Below, piece by piece: positions 1 through 8,152 of a DNA stretch of 64,000 nt. The notes under the pieces were generated by a model. It saw only the letters and a list, made by a program, of their open reading frames with translations. It had not been told where the DNA came from and did no database searches. The stretch is from Sphingomonas sp. GTDB lineage: Bacteria; Pseudomonadota; Alphaproteobacteria; Sphingomonadales; Sphingomonadaceae. A program made the translations under genes and the position numbers. The stretch lies in NCBI RefSeq assembly GCF_024508665.1, contig NZ_JANINP010000006.1, forward strand, positions 1-64,000, in the 5' to 3' direction. The stretch's first letter is position 1; the number at the start of each line of letters is the position of its first letter.

Positions 1-65
1 CCGACCTCGGCACCGATGCCACATGGCATGGCGGCGGCGCCGCGGTCTCGATGCTGCACGGGTGA
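1..65 (+). CDS. 3' end of an unidentified gene (partial)
   Basis: Reading frame 3 is open from the window edge to a TGA at 63-65 and ends in ...TWHGGGAAVSMLHG. The next gene is convergent and finishes at 120. Only about 20 residues are visible, so no family can be assigned, and the frame could be chance in DNA this GC-rich. Confidence 0.35.
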   Translation, partial: DLGTDATWHGGGAAVSMLHG

Positions 66-119
66 GGGATAAGCGCGCTTCAACGACCGATCAGGTGTTC
101 GCCCACAACCGCCGGGCTC

Positions 120-1424
120 TTAGCGGGGCGGTGCGTGGGCGTTCAACCTGACCCAGCAATATGCCATCAGCACCAGGCACGCCGCGCCCGCCGTCAAATA
201 GGGCAGCGAGTGCCAATATTCGTACAACCCCACCCCGATCGATGGACCCAGCACGAAACTGGCGCCGTTGACCGAGGTGACCTTGCCCGCGACCGAGCCC
301 TGCGCCGCCGACCCGACCGCCAGCGACGATCCTGCGGTGAAAGCCGGGCGCGTGAAGCCGAAGCCGATGCTCGCCAAGGCGTAGGCCGTCGCCAGGCTGT
401 AGAGCGAGGTGGCGAGCCCGGTCAGCGCGCAACCGGCGGCAGCCAATAGCAGGCCGACCAGCATCATCACGCGCGGGCTCAGGTTGAACAACGGGATCAG
501 CCCCCATTGTACCAGCAACGCCGCGCCCGCGCCCATCATCAGCACGATTCCGGTCGGCTGCAGCGCTTCCGCGGGCGGGAGATGCAGGCGGTCGATCACC
601 AGGAAGCCGATCGCCTGGCCGGTCATCGCCTGGGCATGGCCGAACACCAGCCCGGCGATCATCCAGGCGCGCACGCGCGGGTCGAGAAAGCCGACTTCCT
701 CGATATGCTGGCCGGTCGCGGCGGTGATGCTCGCGCCCGACGATTGCCCGCCGATCGACGGATAGGCATTGGCGGCGCCGTGCGCGGCGGGATCGTCCAT
801 CGCCGCTTCGGCGCGATCGTTGGGCAGCATGCGCAGCACCGCGAGGAACATGCCCGCCCCGAACAGCGCGAACAGAAAGGCCGGGCCGGACAGACCGATC
901 ACGACGCCCTCGACGCTGCCGAGCAGGAGATAGGGAGCGATCGCCGGCCCCAGGATGGTGCCGAGCCCGAAGGCCGAGCCGAGCAGGGTCAGCGCCTTGG
1001 TCCGCTCGTCGCGCGTGGTGCGCCCGGCGACGATCGCCTGCACCGCCGGCGGCGCAGCGGCACCGAACGTGCCGTAGATCAGCCGTCCGACGATGAAGAG
1101 CATGAAGGCTGCCGTGCCGCCGATCCAGCCGTTGATCCCCGCCGCGAGGAAGATGCCGCACAAGGTCAGCGAGATCGTGAACCCGCCCACGCCGAGCAGA
1201 ATCATCGACCGCCGGCCGCGCCGGTCCGATCGGCTCGCCCAAAACGGCGCGGCGATCACCCATAACAAGGCCGAGACCGAAAATGCCGCGGCGACCGCAT
1301 TGTCGCGGACATGGAGCGAGCGTCCGATCGCCGGCAGGACCGATTGCAACGCGGTGTTTCCGGCCGCGATCGTCAGCATCACGGTGAACAACAAGGCGAA
1401 GTCGCGATCGAACCTCGCCGTCAT
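120..1424 (-). CDS. MFS transporter
   Basis: A 434-residue inner-membrane protein with about 12 hydrophobic segments and the MFS loop 2-3 signature (ASRSDRRGRR, about residue 60), so a proton-driven exporter of small molecules is likely; the substrate cannot be read from sequence. The frame is open further upstream, but the ATG at 1424 starts directly before the first transmembrane segment (MTARFDRDFALLFTVMLT). It overlaps the stop of the upstream monooxygenase gene as ATGA, so the pair is probably translationally coupled. The partner suggests export or detoxification of a small aromatic or reactive compound, but that is inference. Confidence 0.88.
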   Translation of the reverse strand: MTARFDRDFALLFTVMLTIAAGNTALQSVLPAIGRSLHVRDNAVAAAFSVSALLWVIAAPFWASRSDRRGRRSMILLGVGGFTISLTLCGIFLAAGINGWIGGTAAFMLFIVGRLIYGTFGAAAPPAVQAIVAGRTTRDERTKALTLLGSAFGLGTILGPAIAPYLLLGSVEGVVIGLSGPAFLFALFGAGMFLAVLRMLPNDRAEAAMDDPAAHGAANAYPSIGGQSSGASITAATGQHIEEVGFLDPRVRAWMIAGLVFGHAQAMTGQAIGFLVIDRLHLPPAEALQPTGIVLMMGAGAALLVQWGLIPLFNLSPRVMMLVGLLLAAAGCALTGLATSLYSLATAYALASIGFGFTRPAFTAGSSLAVGSAAQGSVAGKVTSVNGASFVLGPSIGVGLYEYWHSLPYLTAGAACLVLMAYCWVRLNAHAPPR

Positions 1425-1744
1425 TCCTTCTCCCAATCGTAGCTGCGTCCCACTTCGGCGACATGAAGCGAATACCATCGGTACCAGCGCCCGCGCCCGG
1501 CCTCGCGAATCTCGCCGTGCCGGGCGTGTCGGCGCCAGGCGACCGCCGCCGCCTCGTCCGCCCAATAGCTCACCGTGATGCCGAGTCCTTCGGCACCGCG
1601 TGTGCTGTCGATGCCGCGATAACCGGGCTGCGCGGCCGCCAGCGCCACCATTTCGTCCGCCGCCGCGGCATAGCCTTCCGGGTCCTCGCCGGTCACTTCG
1701 GACACGAAGATCACCGCAATTGTTCCGGGGGCGAACGTCGTCAT
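1421..1744 (-). CDS. Antibiotic biosynthesis monooxygenase-like (ABM) protein
   Basis: A 107-residue single-domain protein. The pattern IAVIFVSEVTGED...MVALAAAQPGYRGIDSTRG...ISYW-type strand with a Trp (VSYWADEAAAVAWRRH) is typical of dimeric alpha/beta-barrel ABM/heme-degrading-like monooxygenases. The ATG at 1744 gives the normal family length; an upstream ATG-rich extension would run into the MITE-like element. Its stop overlaps the MFS start by ATGA. The precise oxidation substrate is unknown; many members are cofactor-free quinone-forming monooxygenases. Confidence 0.8.
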   Translation of the reverse strand: MTTFAPGTIAVIFVSEVTGEDPEGYAAAADEMVALAAAQPGYRGIDSTRGAEGLGITVSYWADEAAAVAWRRHARHGEIREAGRGRWYRWYSLHVAEVGRSYDWEKE

Positions 1745-1795
1745 GACGCGTCGATGGACCGGCGCGCGGCACGACGCAACCCGTCGGAATGACCC

Positions 1796-2070
1796 AGGGA
1801 GCATAGTCATGACCGGCAACGCCCTGGATTGGGCTTGGAGGCGCGCTGGCTAGGAGCGCAGCGCAGTTGCGTAGCCTTGAGCTACGCGCAAGCAAGCGAC
1901 GATGAGCAGGTGAAACAGCCCCCGGCTGTTTCAGCCATGTCCGGGGGACATGGCGACCTGCTCATCGGCGCTCGTCGGTCACGATGCATCGACATCGCTC
2001 CCCTCTCGCTCCTCGCCCTGCACCAAAATCCACTCCGTCCAGGGCATTGTCGGTTATGACTATGCTCCCT
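1796..2070. mobile_element. MITE-like foldback element with 33-bp terminal inverted repeats
   Basis: Bases 1796-1828 and 2038-2070 are inverted copies of each other with 3 mismatches in 33, starting AGGGAGCATAGTCAT. Inside are at least three nested hairpins: GCGTAGC/GCTACGC at about 1870-1888; TGAAACAGCC/GGCTGTTTCA at 1911-1933; and GCCATGTCC/(G)GACATGGC at about 1934-1954. The last two are enclosed by an outer GATGAGCAGGT/ACCTGCTCATC stem (1901-1966). No transposase and no clear target duplication are seen. It fills the 407-bp gap between two divergent genes (1745-2151). Confidence 0.6.
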
Positions 2071-2151
2071 AAAGACTTGATCGCGCGTTACAGCTTTGCG
2101 ACAGGGGTTTTCCGGTCGCGCGAGATTTGGCGCACAGCTACAAGGAATATC

Positions 2152-2766
2152 ATGTCCCAGCCCCGCTTCGCTCTCGACAATGCGGAGACGCGCGCGCGCA
2201 AACTCCCGTCTCCCTGGGCAATGTTCCTCAGCGGATTCATCAAACGGCCCGTGATGGTCGGCTCGATCATCGCCTCGTCCAAGGCGCAGATCAACGCGAT
2301 GCTGAAGGTGCCCGACTGGCCCAACGTCAAATTGTTCGTCGAATATGGCCCGGGCGTCGGCACCTTTACCCAGGCGATCCTCGATCGCCTGCCCGCCGAC
2401 GGCACTTATATCGCGATCGATACCAATCCCGACTTCATCGAGTATCTGCGAATCAAGTTCACCGATTCGCGCTTCATCCCGGTCCATGGATCGGCCGCCG
2501 ACGTCGAACAGATCGTTGCCCAACACGGTTTCGAACAAGCCGATTACGTACTGTCGGGTCTGCCTTTCTCAACCCTGCCCAAGGGCGTCGCGCCCGCCAT
2601 CGCCGCCGCGACGCACCGCGTGCTCAAGACCGGGGGCGCGTTCCTGGTCTATCAATTCCGCCCCAAGGTCCGCGACTTCCTCGAGCCGCATTGGGACCGG
2701 ATCGACTATTCGATCGAATGGTGGAACATCCCGCCCTCGCACAATTTCTTCGCCTGGAAGGACTGA
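2152..2766 (+). CDS. SAM-dependent methyltransferase (rRNA-dimethylase / phospholipid N-methyltransferase-like)
   Basis: A 204-residue class I methyltransferase. SAM motif I is VEYGPGVGTFTQAIL and the acidic end of strand 2 is YIAIDTNPDF. The fourth motif reads VLSGLPFSTLP, resembling the N/S-x-P-[FY] motif of KsgA-like and phospholipid N-methyltransferases rather than small-molecule enzymes. The ATG at 2152 is preceded by AAGGAAT; the frame runs upstream through the MITE-like element but has no better start. An annotation as phosphatidylethanolamine N-methyltransferase (PmtA-type) is plausible, but substrate is unproven. Confidence 0.78.
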   Translation: MSQPRFALDNAETRARKLPSPWAMFLSGFIKRPVMVGSIIASSKAQINAMLKVPDWPNVKLFVEYGPGVGTFTQAILDRLPADGTYIAIDTNPDFIEYLRIKFTDSRFIPVHGSAADVEQIVAQHGFEQADYVLSGLPFSTLPKGVAPAIAAATHRVLKTGGAFLVYQFRPKVRDFLEPHWDRIDYSIEWWNIPPSHNFFAWKD

Positions 2767-2787
2767 GGCGCAGCGATACCTGCGCTG

Positions 2788-3204
2788 CTACCTCCGCGGC
2801 GGCGGATTTCTCGCGAAGCTAGTCACTTGGTCGGGCAGGCCGACCCAGTCATGCCCCTCCTCCGCCCATACCGCCTGGTCCGGCATCGGGAAATCGCGGT
2901 CGGCGAAACCACCGAACGCAACGCCCACCAACGCCGGCATCCGGGCCGGATACCATAACAGGTTCGACCCGCAGGCAGGGCAAAAGCGGAAATCGACCTC
3001 GAACCCGCTCGCCGACGGGCGCATGAAACTCGAAGTCGCGCCGCGAACCGCGACCTGCTCGCGGGCATAGAAGACCGCGACGCTGAAGGCGCTGCCGGTG
3101 CGGCGCTGGCATTGCTCGCAATGGCACAGCGACACTTTGCGCGGCTCGCCCTCACACGCGACCTCAAGCGCGCCGCAATGACAGCGGGCGAGGTGCCTGG
3201 TCAT
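2788..3204 (-). CDS. GFA (CENP-V/glutathione-dependent formaldehyde-activating) family protein
   Basis: A 138-residue Zn-binding domain protein with the family Cys pattern: CHCGALEVAC near the N-terminus, LCHCEQCQRRTGSAF in the middle, and FCPACGSNL later. The family was named after S-hydroxymethyl-glutathione formation, but most members are uncharacterised. The ATG at 3204 overlaps the stop of the upstream phospholipase-D-like gene (ATGA), indicating an operon; the functional link between them is not obvious. Confidence 0.88.
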   Translation of the reverse strand: MTRHLARCHCGALEVACEGEPRKVSLCHCEQCQRRTGSAFSVAVFYAREQVAVRGATSSFMRPSASGFEVDFRFCPACGSNLLWYPARMPALVGVAFGGFADRDFPMPDQAVWAEEGHDWVGLPDQVTSFARNPPPRR

Positions 3205-4364
3205 TTCCTGAACCGCCGTTCCGGTCCGAAATTCAGGCTCCGCGTGACGTTGTAGTCGAGCACCGTCATCACGAAGAACGCCACCGCCTGCTTGATCCGC
3301 GTCCACCAGCCGGTGCGCGATCGATAGAGCTCCGGCGTGATCCGCTCCGATTCGGAGACCTCGCCGTCGACATAGGTCCGGACATGATCCGCGAACGCCT
3401 TGTTTTCGACGCGCAGCATCAGCTCGAGGTTCAGGAACAGGCTGCGAATGTCGTAATTGGCCGAGCCGACATAGACGGTGTCGTCGATCACGAAGAGCTT
3501 CGTATGGAGCTTGGTCGGCTGATATTCGTAAATCTCGACCCCTTTCCTCAGCAGCCCCGCATAGGTGAAGCGCGACGCCCAGATCGCCGCGCCGTGATCG
3601 TTCTTCGACGCCAGCACGACGCGGGCGACACCGCGCTGGCCGATCCGATCGAGCCGGCGCAGCATCCCGGGGCTGGGCGCGAAATAGGCGCTGATCAGGT
3701 CAACCCGCATCGCGCGTTCGAGATCGGCGCGGACCGCCTTGGCCCAGGGAGACGGCTTGCGAGTCGGCCCGCCGAACAGCCAGCGCGTCGCGCCCTCGGG
3801 CTCGCTCCATTTCGACAATAAGGCGCGCAGCGACCTGAGCGGCGCGTGATCCTGCTTCGCCCAGCGATCGAGCGCGTCGAAATAGCCGGTCAGATGGGCG
3901 GCGGAGGGCCCCTCGATATAGAAGCCCAGGTCGCGCCATGCCTGATCTTCGTTGGTGCCGAAATAGCTGTCCTGGATGTTGAATCCGCCGATGATCACCC
4001 GGCGCTCATCGGCGAGCGCGAGCTTCTGGTGGTTGCGCAACAGATAGCGGCGTCCCCAGCGCGGCACGAAGCGGCAGACGTCGATGCCGGCAGCTTTCAG
4101 CGGATCGAAAAAGCGGTGATTCTCGGCATGTTCGCTGCCCAGCCCGTCGACGATCAGCTTGACGTCGACCCCGCGCCCCGCGGCGTCGATCAACGCCTGG
4201 CGCACTTTCGCCCCGGCATCGTCATCGACATAGATGTAATAGAGGATCCGCAACGATCGCTCGGCCGTCGCGATCAGGTCGAGCAGCGCCGTCAGCCGCT
4301 CCGGCCCCTCGGTGATGAGCCGCAGCGTGTCGCCCTCTATCGTGAAGCTGGGTTCACCGGCCAT
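3201..4364 (-). CDS. Phospholipase D-like / cardiolipin synthase-like protein
   Basis: A 387-residue protein with two HKD motifs, RNHQKLALADE in the first half and LHTKLFVIDD in the second, each followed by a Gly-Ser/Phe-Asn stretch (GGFNIQD, VGSANYD), as required for the two-step phosphatidyl-transfer reaction. No N-terminal transmembrane pair is present, so it resembles the short ClsB/ClsC-type enzymes; the C-terminus ends in a hydrophobic patch (AVAFFVMTVLDYNVT). The ATG at 4364 begins MAGEPSFTIEGD; the longer open frame upstream is non-coding-like and overlaps the rpoZ promoter region. Confidence 0.86.
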   Translation of the reverse strand: MAGEPSFTIEGDTLRLITEGPERLTALLDLIATAERSLRILYYIYVDDDAGAKVRQALIDAAGRGVDVKLIVDGLGSEHAENHRFFDPLKAAGIDVCRFVPRWGRRYLLRNHQKLALADERRVIIGGFNIQDSYFGTNEDQAWRDLGFYIEGPSAAHLTGYFDALDRWAKQDHAPLRSLRALLSKWSEPEGATRWLFGGPTRKPSPWAKAVRADLERAMRVDLISAYFAPSPGMLRRLDRIGQRGVARVVLASKNDHGAAIWASRFTYAGLLRKGVEIYEYQPTKLHTKLFVIDDTVYVGSANYDIRSLFLNLELMLRVENKAFADHVRTYVDGEVSESERITPELYRSRTGWWTRIKQAVAFFVMTVLDYNVTRSLNFGPERRFRK

Positions 4365-4520
4365 CGCTCCTCTATTGGAGCGGGGCGCGGCGCGGGGCAA
4401 GCAATCGGCGCGGTCCGTGGCGACAATAGGCGAGAAAGCCGATTTCCTTGACTCTTTGCGGCCCATTGCCCTAAGCGCCCACGCTTCCCATCTTGGTGTT
4501 TTGCTGAAGGAAAGCGTTTC

Positions 4521-4865
4521 ATGGCGCGCGTCACCGTCGAGGATTGCGTCGACAAGGTTCCCAACCGTTTCGATCTGGTGCTGTTCGCGGCCCAGCGCGC
4601 CCGCCAGATTTCGGGCGGCGCCGAACTGACCCTCGATCGCGACCGCGATAAAAACCCGGTCGTGGCGCTGCGCGAGATCGCCGAGGAAACGGTGCGCCCC
4701 GATCATCTGCAGGATGCGGTGATCAGCGGCATGCAGAAGGTCCAGGTCGACGACGACGACACGCCCGACGAAATCGGCTCGCTGTCGCAGTCGGCCGAGG
4801 CCCTGCGCCTCACCGCCGCCGCGCCGCCGCGCAATCAGAATCTCGGCGGCGACTACGACGGTTGA
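4521..4865 (+). CDS. rpoZ: DNA-directed RNA polymerase omega subunit
   Basis: A 114-residue protein beginning [20 protein letters not shown], the classic alphaproteobacterial omega N-terminus, followed by [11 protein letters not shown] and [12 protein letters not shown]. It binds the beta-prime subunit and assists polymerase assembly. The acidic, low-complexity C-terminal tail is usual for this group. It stands alone; the usual spoT neighbour is not adjacent here. Confidence 0.97.
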   Translation: MARVTVEDCVDKVPNRFDLVLFAAQRARQISGGAELTLDRDRDKNPVVALREIAEETVRPDHLQDAVISGMQKVQVDDDDTPDEIGSLSQSAEALRLTAAAPPRNQNLGGDYDG

Positions 4866-4876
4866 GCACGAGGCCT

Positions 4877-4898
4877 GGATTTAGCGGACGCTAAATCC
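4877..4898. terminator. Short hairpin after rpoZ
   Basis: A 9-bp stem GGATTTAGC/GCTAAATCC with a 4-nt loop lies 11 nt after the rpoZ stop and 98 nt from the convergent aminotransferase stop. It has A/T-rich outer pairs but no clear T-run, so it may be a bidirectional terminator or one of the short hairpins scattered through this window. Confidence 0.45.
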
Positions 4899-4995
4899 GG
4901 ACAAGCCGAGTGCGGGCCGCCAGGCCCGACCGACGTCGCGGCTTCGCCGCGGCGGCTTGCGAAGAGATAGAGGCCTGTGGAGCGATCCGCAGGCC

Positions 4996-6156
4996 TTATT
5001 CTTTGCCCAGCGCCGTCCGAAACCCCGCCATCTGCTCGATCGCCGCGTCCAGCGTAGCGTCGCTCTTGGCGAAGCACAGTCGAACCACGTTGGTCACCGG
5101 ATCCTCGGCATAAAAGGCCGAAACCGGAATCGCCGCCACCCCGGCTTCATCGAGCAGGCGATTGCAGAAGGTGACATCGTCGAGCGCGATGCCCGAGGCG
5201 TTCAGGTCAATCGAGAGGAAATAGGTCGCCGCCGACGGCAAGGTGACATAGCCCGCCTCGCGCAACCCCGCCGCCAGCCGGTCGCGCGAGCGCTGGAAAC
5301 CGGCGCGTTCCGCATCGAACCAGGTCTTTTCCTTGGCGAGGCCGTAAGCGGCCGCCCATTGCAGATTGGGAGGGGTAGTGAAGGTTAGAAACTGATGCGC
5401 CTTGGCCAGACCGCGCGCGAGCGCCGGCGCGGCGCACATCCAGCCGACTTTCCAGCCCGTCAGCGCGAACATCTTGCCCGCCGACCCGATTTTGACCGTG
5501 CGCTCGCGCATCCCCGGCTGCGCCATCAGCGGCACGTGGCGCGCGCCGTCGAATACCAGTTCCTCCCAGACTTCATCACAGATTGCGGTCAGGTCGCGCT
5601 CGACGCAGAAGCGCGCGATCACCGTCAGTTCCTCGCCGCCAATCATCGAAGCCGAGGGATTGAGCGGGCTGTTGAGCACCAGCAGCCGGGTGCGGGGCGA
5701 CCACGCCGCCTCGAGCATCTCCGCCGTCACGCGCCAGTCGGGCGGGCTCAGCCGTACCAGTTTCGCCACGCCGCCGGCGCGTTCGACCAGCGGCAGATAC
5801 GCGTCGTAAAGCGGCTGGAACAGGATCACTTCGTCGCCCGGCGATACCAACGCAAGCAAAGCCGCCGCGATCGCCTCTGTCGCGCCGGACGTCACCACCA
5901 CTTCGTCGGGCGACAGATCGAGTCCCTGGTGCTCGGCATAATGCGCGGCGACTGCCTGGCGCAGTTCGGGCAAGCCGACCATCGGCGGATATTGGTTCGA
6001 TTTCTCGACCAGCGCTTTCACCGCCGCGTCGATAATATCGGCCGGCCCCTGCGCCTCGGGAAACCCCTGGCCTAGGTTGATCGCCCCGCTCGCCCGCGCA
6101 CGCGCCGACATCGCTTCGAAGATCGTGGTGTCCATGCGAGCGTAGATCGGATTCAT
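4996..6156 (-). CDS. PLP-dependent aminotransferase (class I/II)
   Basis: A 386-residue fold-type I aminotransferase. Visible features are the N-terminal INLGQGFPE, the YPPMVGLPELRQAVA substrate-side segment, LVLNSPLNPSASM, CDEVWEELVF (PLP-ring Asp) and SAGKMFALTGWKVGW with the Schiff-base Lys; the C-terminal VRLCFAK supplies the carboxylate-binding Arg. It most resembles the methionine/kynurenine aminotransferase (YbdL) branch. The start at ATG 6156 gives the normal MNPIYARMDTTIFEAMSARA opening; the frame upstream reads through a palindromic repeat. Confidence 0.87.
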   Translation of the reverse strand: MNPIYARMDTTIFEAMSARARASGAINLGQGFPEAQGPADIIDAAVKALVEKSNQYPPMVGLPELRQAVAAHYAEHQGLDLSPDEVVVTSGATEAIAAALLALVSPGDEVILFQPLYDAYLPLVERAGGVAKLVRLSPPDWRVTAEMLEAAWSPRTRLLVLNSPLNPSASMIGGEELTVIARFCVERDLTAICDEVWEELVFDGARHVPLMAQPGMRERTVKIGSAGKMFALTGWKVGWMCAAPALARGLAKAHQFLTFTTPPNLQWAAAYGLAKEKTWFDAERAGFQRSRDRLAAGLREAGYVTLPSAATYFLSIDLNASGIALDDVTFCNRLLDEAGVAAIPVSAFYAEDPVTNVVRLCFAKSDATLDAAIEQMAGFRTALGKE

Positions 6157-6175
6157 GCGAGCTCTATTAGACTCT

Positions 6176-6278
6176 GTTTCAGCAAAGCTGAAACGATGCC
6201 GCACCGGCCCGCTCCCCCACCCGGCCTCCCAATCAGGGTATTCTATGGGAGGCCGGGTGGGGGAGCGGGCCGGTGCCG
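6176..6278. repeat. Bipartite palindromic element, copy 1
   Basis: An 8-bp hairpin GTTTCAGC/GCTGAAAC (6176-6194) is followed by a perfect 30-bp stem (6201-6230 with 6247-6276) around a 16-nt loop, AATCAGGGTATTCTAT. Two further copies lie at 21003-21107 and 57971-58073. It sits between the divergent aminotransferase and polyketide synthase genes. Confidence 0.9.
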
Positions 6279-6392
6279 AACAGCGAAGCTGCAAATGACG
6301 CAATCGGAGCAAAAGTCCACGGCATCGGTTAAACCAGCGTACAGGTTACGAGGCACTAACCCGGTGTCCCTTGTCCGAAAAGGTCGCCTATC

Positions 6393-7466
6393 GTGCCCGG
6401 CAACGTCTATCTCAACGCAATCGGCACCGCGGTGCCGGACCATGAGGCACACAGCGCGTTCATCGGCTGGGCCCAGCCCAAGATCGCCGATCCGCGCCTC
6501 GCCAAGCTCTTTGGCCGGATGGTCGCACGGTCGGGGATCGAGCATCGCTGGACCGTGCTGCCGCGCGCCGATGACGGCGGATCGCCGATCGGCCCCGGCG
6601 GCTTCTACGAAGGCGGCTTCATGCCCGGCACCGACGCCCGGATGCGCGTCTATGCCGAGCAGGCGCCGGCGCTGAGCCTGGCCGCGATCGACCGGCTCGC
6701 CGGACAGGTCGAGATCGACCGCATCACGCACCTAGTAGTGGCGAGTTGCACCGGCTTCGTCGCTCCGGGAGTCGATCAGATCATCGCCCGCCGGCTCGGG
6801 CTCGCACCTTCGGTCGAGCGACTGCTGGTCGGCTTCATGGGCTGTTATGCCGCGGTCGCCGCGTTACGCAGCGCCCGCCACATCGTGCGCTCCGAGCCGG
6901 GTGCGCGCGTACTGGTGGTCTGCGTCGAACTCTGTTCGCTCCATCTGCAGGATACCGGCGAGATCGAGAAATTGCTGGCGATGCTGCAGTTCGGCGACGG
7001 CGCGGGTGCGGCACTGGTGACAAGCGACGCCAGCGGCTTCGAGCTCGAAGCGCCGTTCGCGACGACCCTGCCCGATTCGGACCGCCTCATCCGTTGGGAC
7101 ATCACCGACAAGGGCTTCGAGATGCATTTGTCGGGCGAAGTCCCGCAACGCATCGCGCAGGGGCTGACCGACCCCGATTTCGCCGCTGCCGCGCTCGGCG
7201 GGCGCGATGCCGAGGAGATAGACGGTTGGGCGGTCCATGCCGGCGGGCGCTCGATCCTCGACGCGGTCGAGACCGCCTATCGCTTGCCTCAGGGCGCGCT
7301 TTGGGCATCACGCGAGACGCTGCACGATTATGGCAACATGTCCTCGGCGACGTTGATGTTCGCGCTCGGCAAGATGCTCGAGGGACCCCGCATCGACCAG
7401 GGCATCGCCCTGGCGTTCGGACCCGGCCTGGCGGCGGAGGGTTTCGGGTTCCGGAGCGCGGCGTGA
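6393..7466 (+). CDS. Type III polyketide synthase (chalcone synthase-like)
   Basis: A 357-residue thiolase-fold homodimer that would extend an acyl-CoA starter with malonyl-CoA on CoA thioesters. The catalytic triad is visible: Cys151 in GFMGCYAAVAALRSA, His282 in WAVHAGGRSIL and Asn315 in DYGNMSSAT. The sequence is of the bacterial alkylresorcinol/alkylpyrone-synthase type rather than a plant chalcone synthase. Its stop overlaps the GTG start of a methyltransferase, and an FAD oxidoreductase follows, so the three probably act on one product. The product cannot be predicted from sequence; long-chain resorcinol, quinone or pyrone are options. Confidence 0.93.
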   Translation: MPGNVYLNAIGTAVPDHEAHSAFIGWAQPKIADPRLAKLFGRMVARSGIEHRWTVLPRADDGGSPIGPGGFYEGGFMPGTDARMRVYAEQAPALSLAAIDRLAGQVEIDRITHLVVASCTGFVAPGVDQIIARRLGLAPSVERLLVGFMGCYAAVAALRSARHIVRSEPGARVLVVCVELCSLHLQDTGEIEKLLAMLQFGDGAGAALVTSDASGFELEAPFATTLPDSDRLIRWDITDKGFEMHLSGEVPQRIAQGLTDPDFAAAALGGRDAEEIDGWAVHAGGRSILDAVETAYRLPQGALWASRETLHDYGNMSSATLMFALGKMLEGPRIDQGIALAFGPGLAAEGFGFRSAA

Positions 7467-8152
7467 GCCTGGCCCAACGCGCCATCGCCGACGAGCTGAT
7501 GGACGCCGACGACCTCGATGCGGCGACCTACGCCGCCGTGGTCGGCGATCTCGCCAAGGTCAATGTCGTGACGATGGCCGCGCGCCCGACCTTGTCCTTC
7601 ATCGAGCGTGCGCTCCGCGGCCGCAAGGCGTTCAAATTGCTCGATGTCGGATTCGGCGACGGCGATATGTTGCGCAGGATCGCGCGCTGGGCAGCCAAGC
7701 GCGGCATCGCGGCCGAGTTGGTCGGGGTCGACCTCAACCCGCGCAGCGAGCTGGCGGCGCGGCAGCACAGCACGCCCGACACCGGAATTCGCTGGATCAC
7801 CGGCGACTATGCCGATCTCGCGGGGCAAGACTGGGACATGGTGATCTCCAGCCTGGTCGCGCATCACATGACGCACGACCAGCTCGTCGCCTTCCTCCGC
7901 TTCATGCAGGCCGAGGCGCGGATGGCGTGGCTGGTCAACGACCTCCACCGCCACGGCTTCGCGCATTGGGGATTCCCGTTGCTCGCCCGCACCTTCGGCT
8001 GGCATCGTATCGTCCGGCTCGACGGCACCTTGTCGATCGCGCGCTCCTACCGCCCCGGCGAATGGCCTCCGATTCTGGCCGAGGCTGGCATCACCGACGC
8101 GCGCGTCTATCGCGCCTTTCCCTTTCGCCTGTGCGTCGAACGCCTGCGCTGA
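7463..8152 (+). CDS. SAM-dependent methyltransferase of the type III PKS cluster
   Basis: A 229-residue class I methyltransferase with motif I LLDVGFGDGDMLRRIARW at about residues 59-76 and the acidic ribose-binding segment ELVGVDLNP. GTG at 7463 overlaps the polyketide synthase stop (GTGA), which supports that start; ATG 7499 is the alternative. It probably O- or C-methylates the polyketide. It is soluble, unlike the membrane isoprenylcysteine-type SrsB methyltransferase of Streptomyces srsABC, so the two pathways are analogous in gene content, not identical. Confidence 0.84.
   Translation: MSLAQRAIADELMDADDLDAATYAAVVGDLAKVNVVTMAARPTLSFIERALRGRKAFKLLDVGFGDGDMLRRIARWAAKRGIAAELVGVDLNPRSELAARQHSTPDTGIRWITGDYADLAGQDWDMVISSLVAHHMTHDQLVAFLRFMQAEARMAWLVNDLHRHGFAHWGFPLLARTFGWHRIVRLDGTLSIARSYRPGEWPPILAEAGITDARVYRAFPFRLCVERLR

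Noticed and set aside
1829..2059. A 76-residue frame between the arms of the MITE-like element
   Set aside because: Begins with TTG, is set by the hairpin sequences and has no transposase-like motif.
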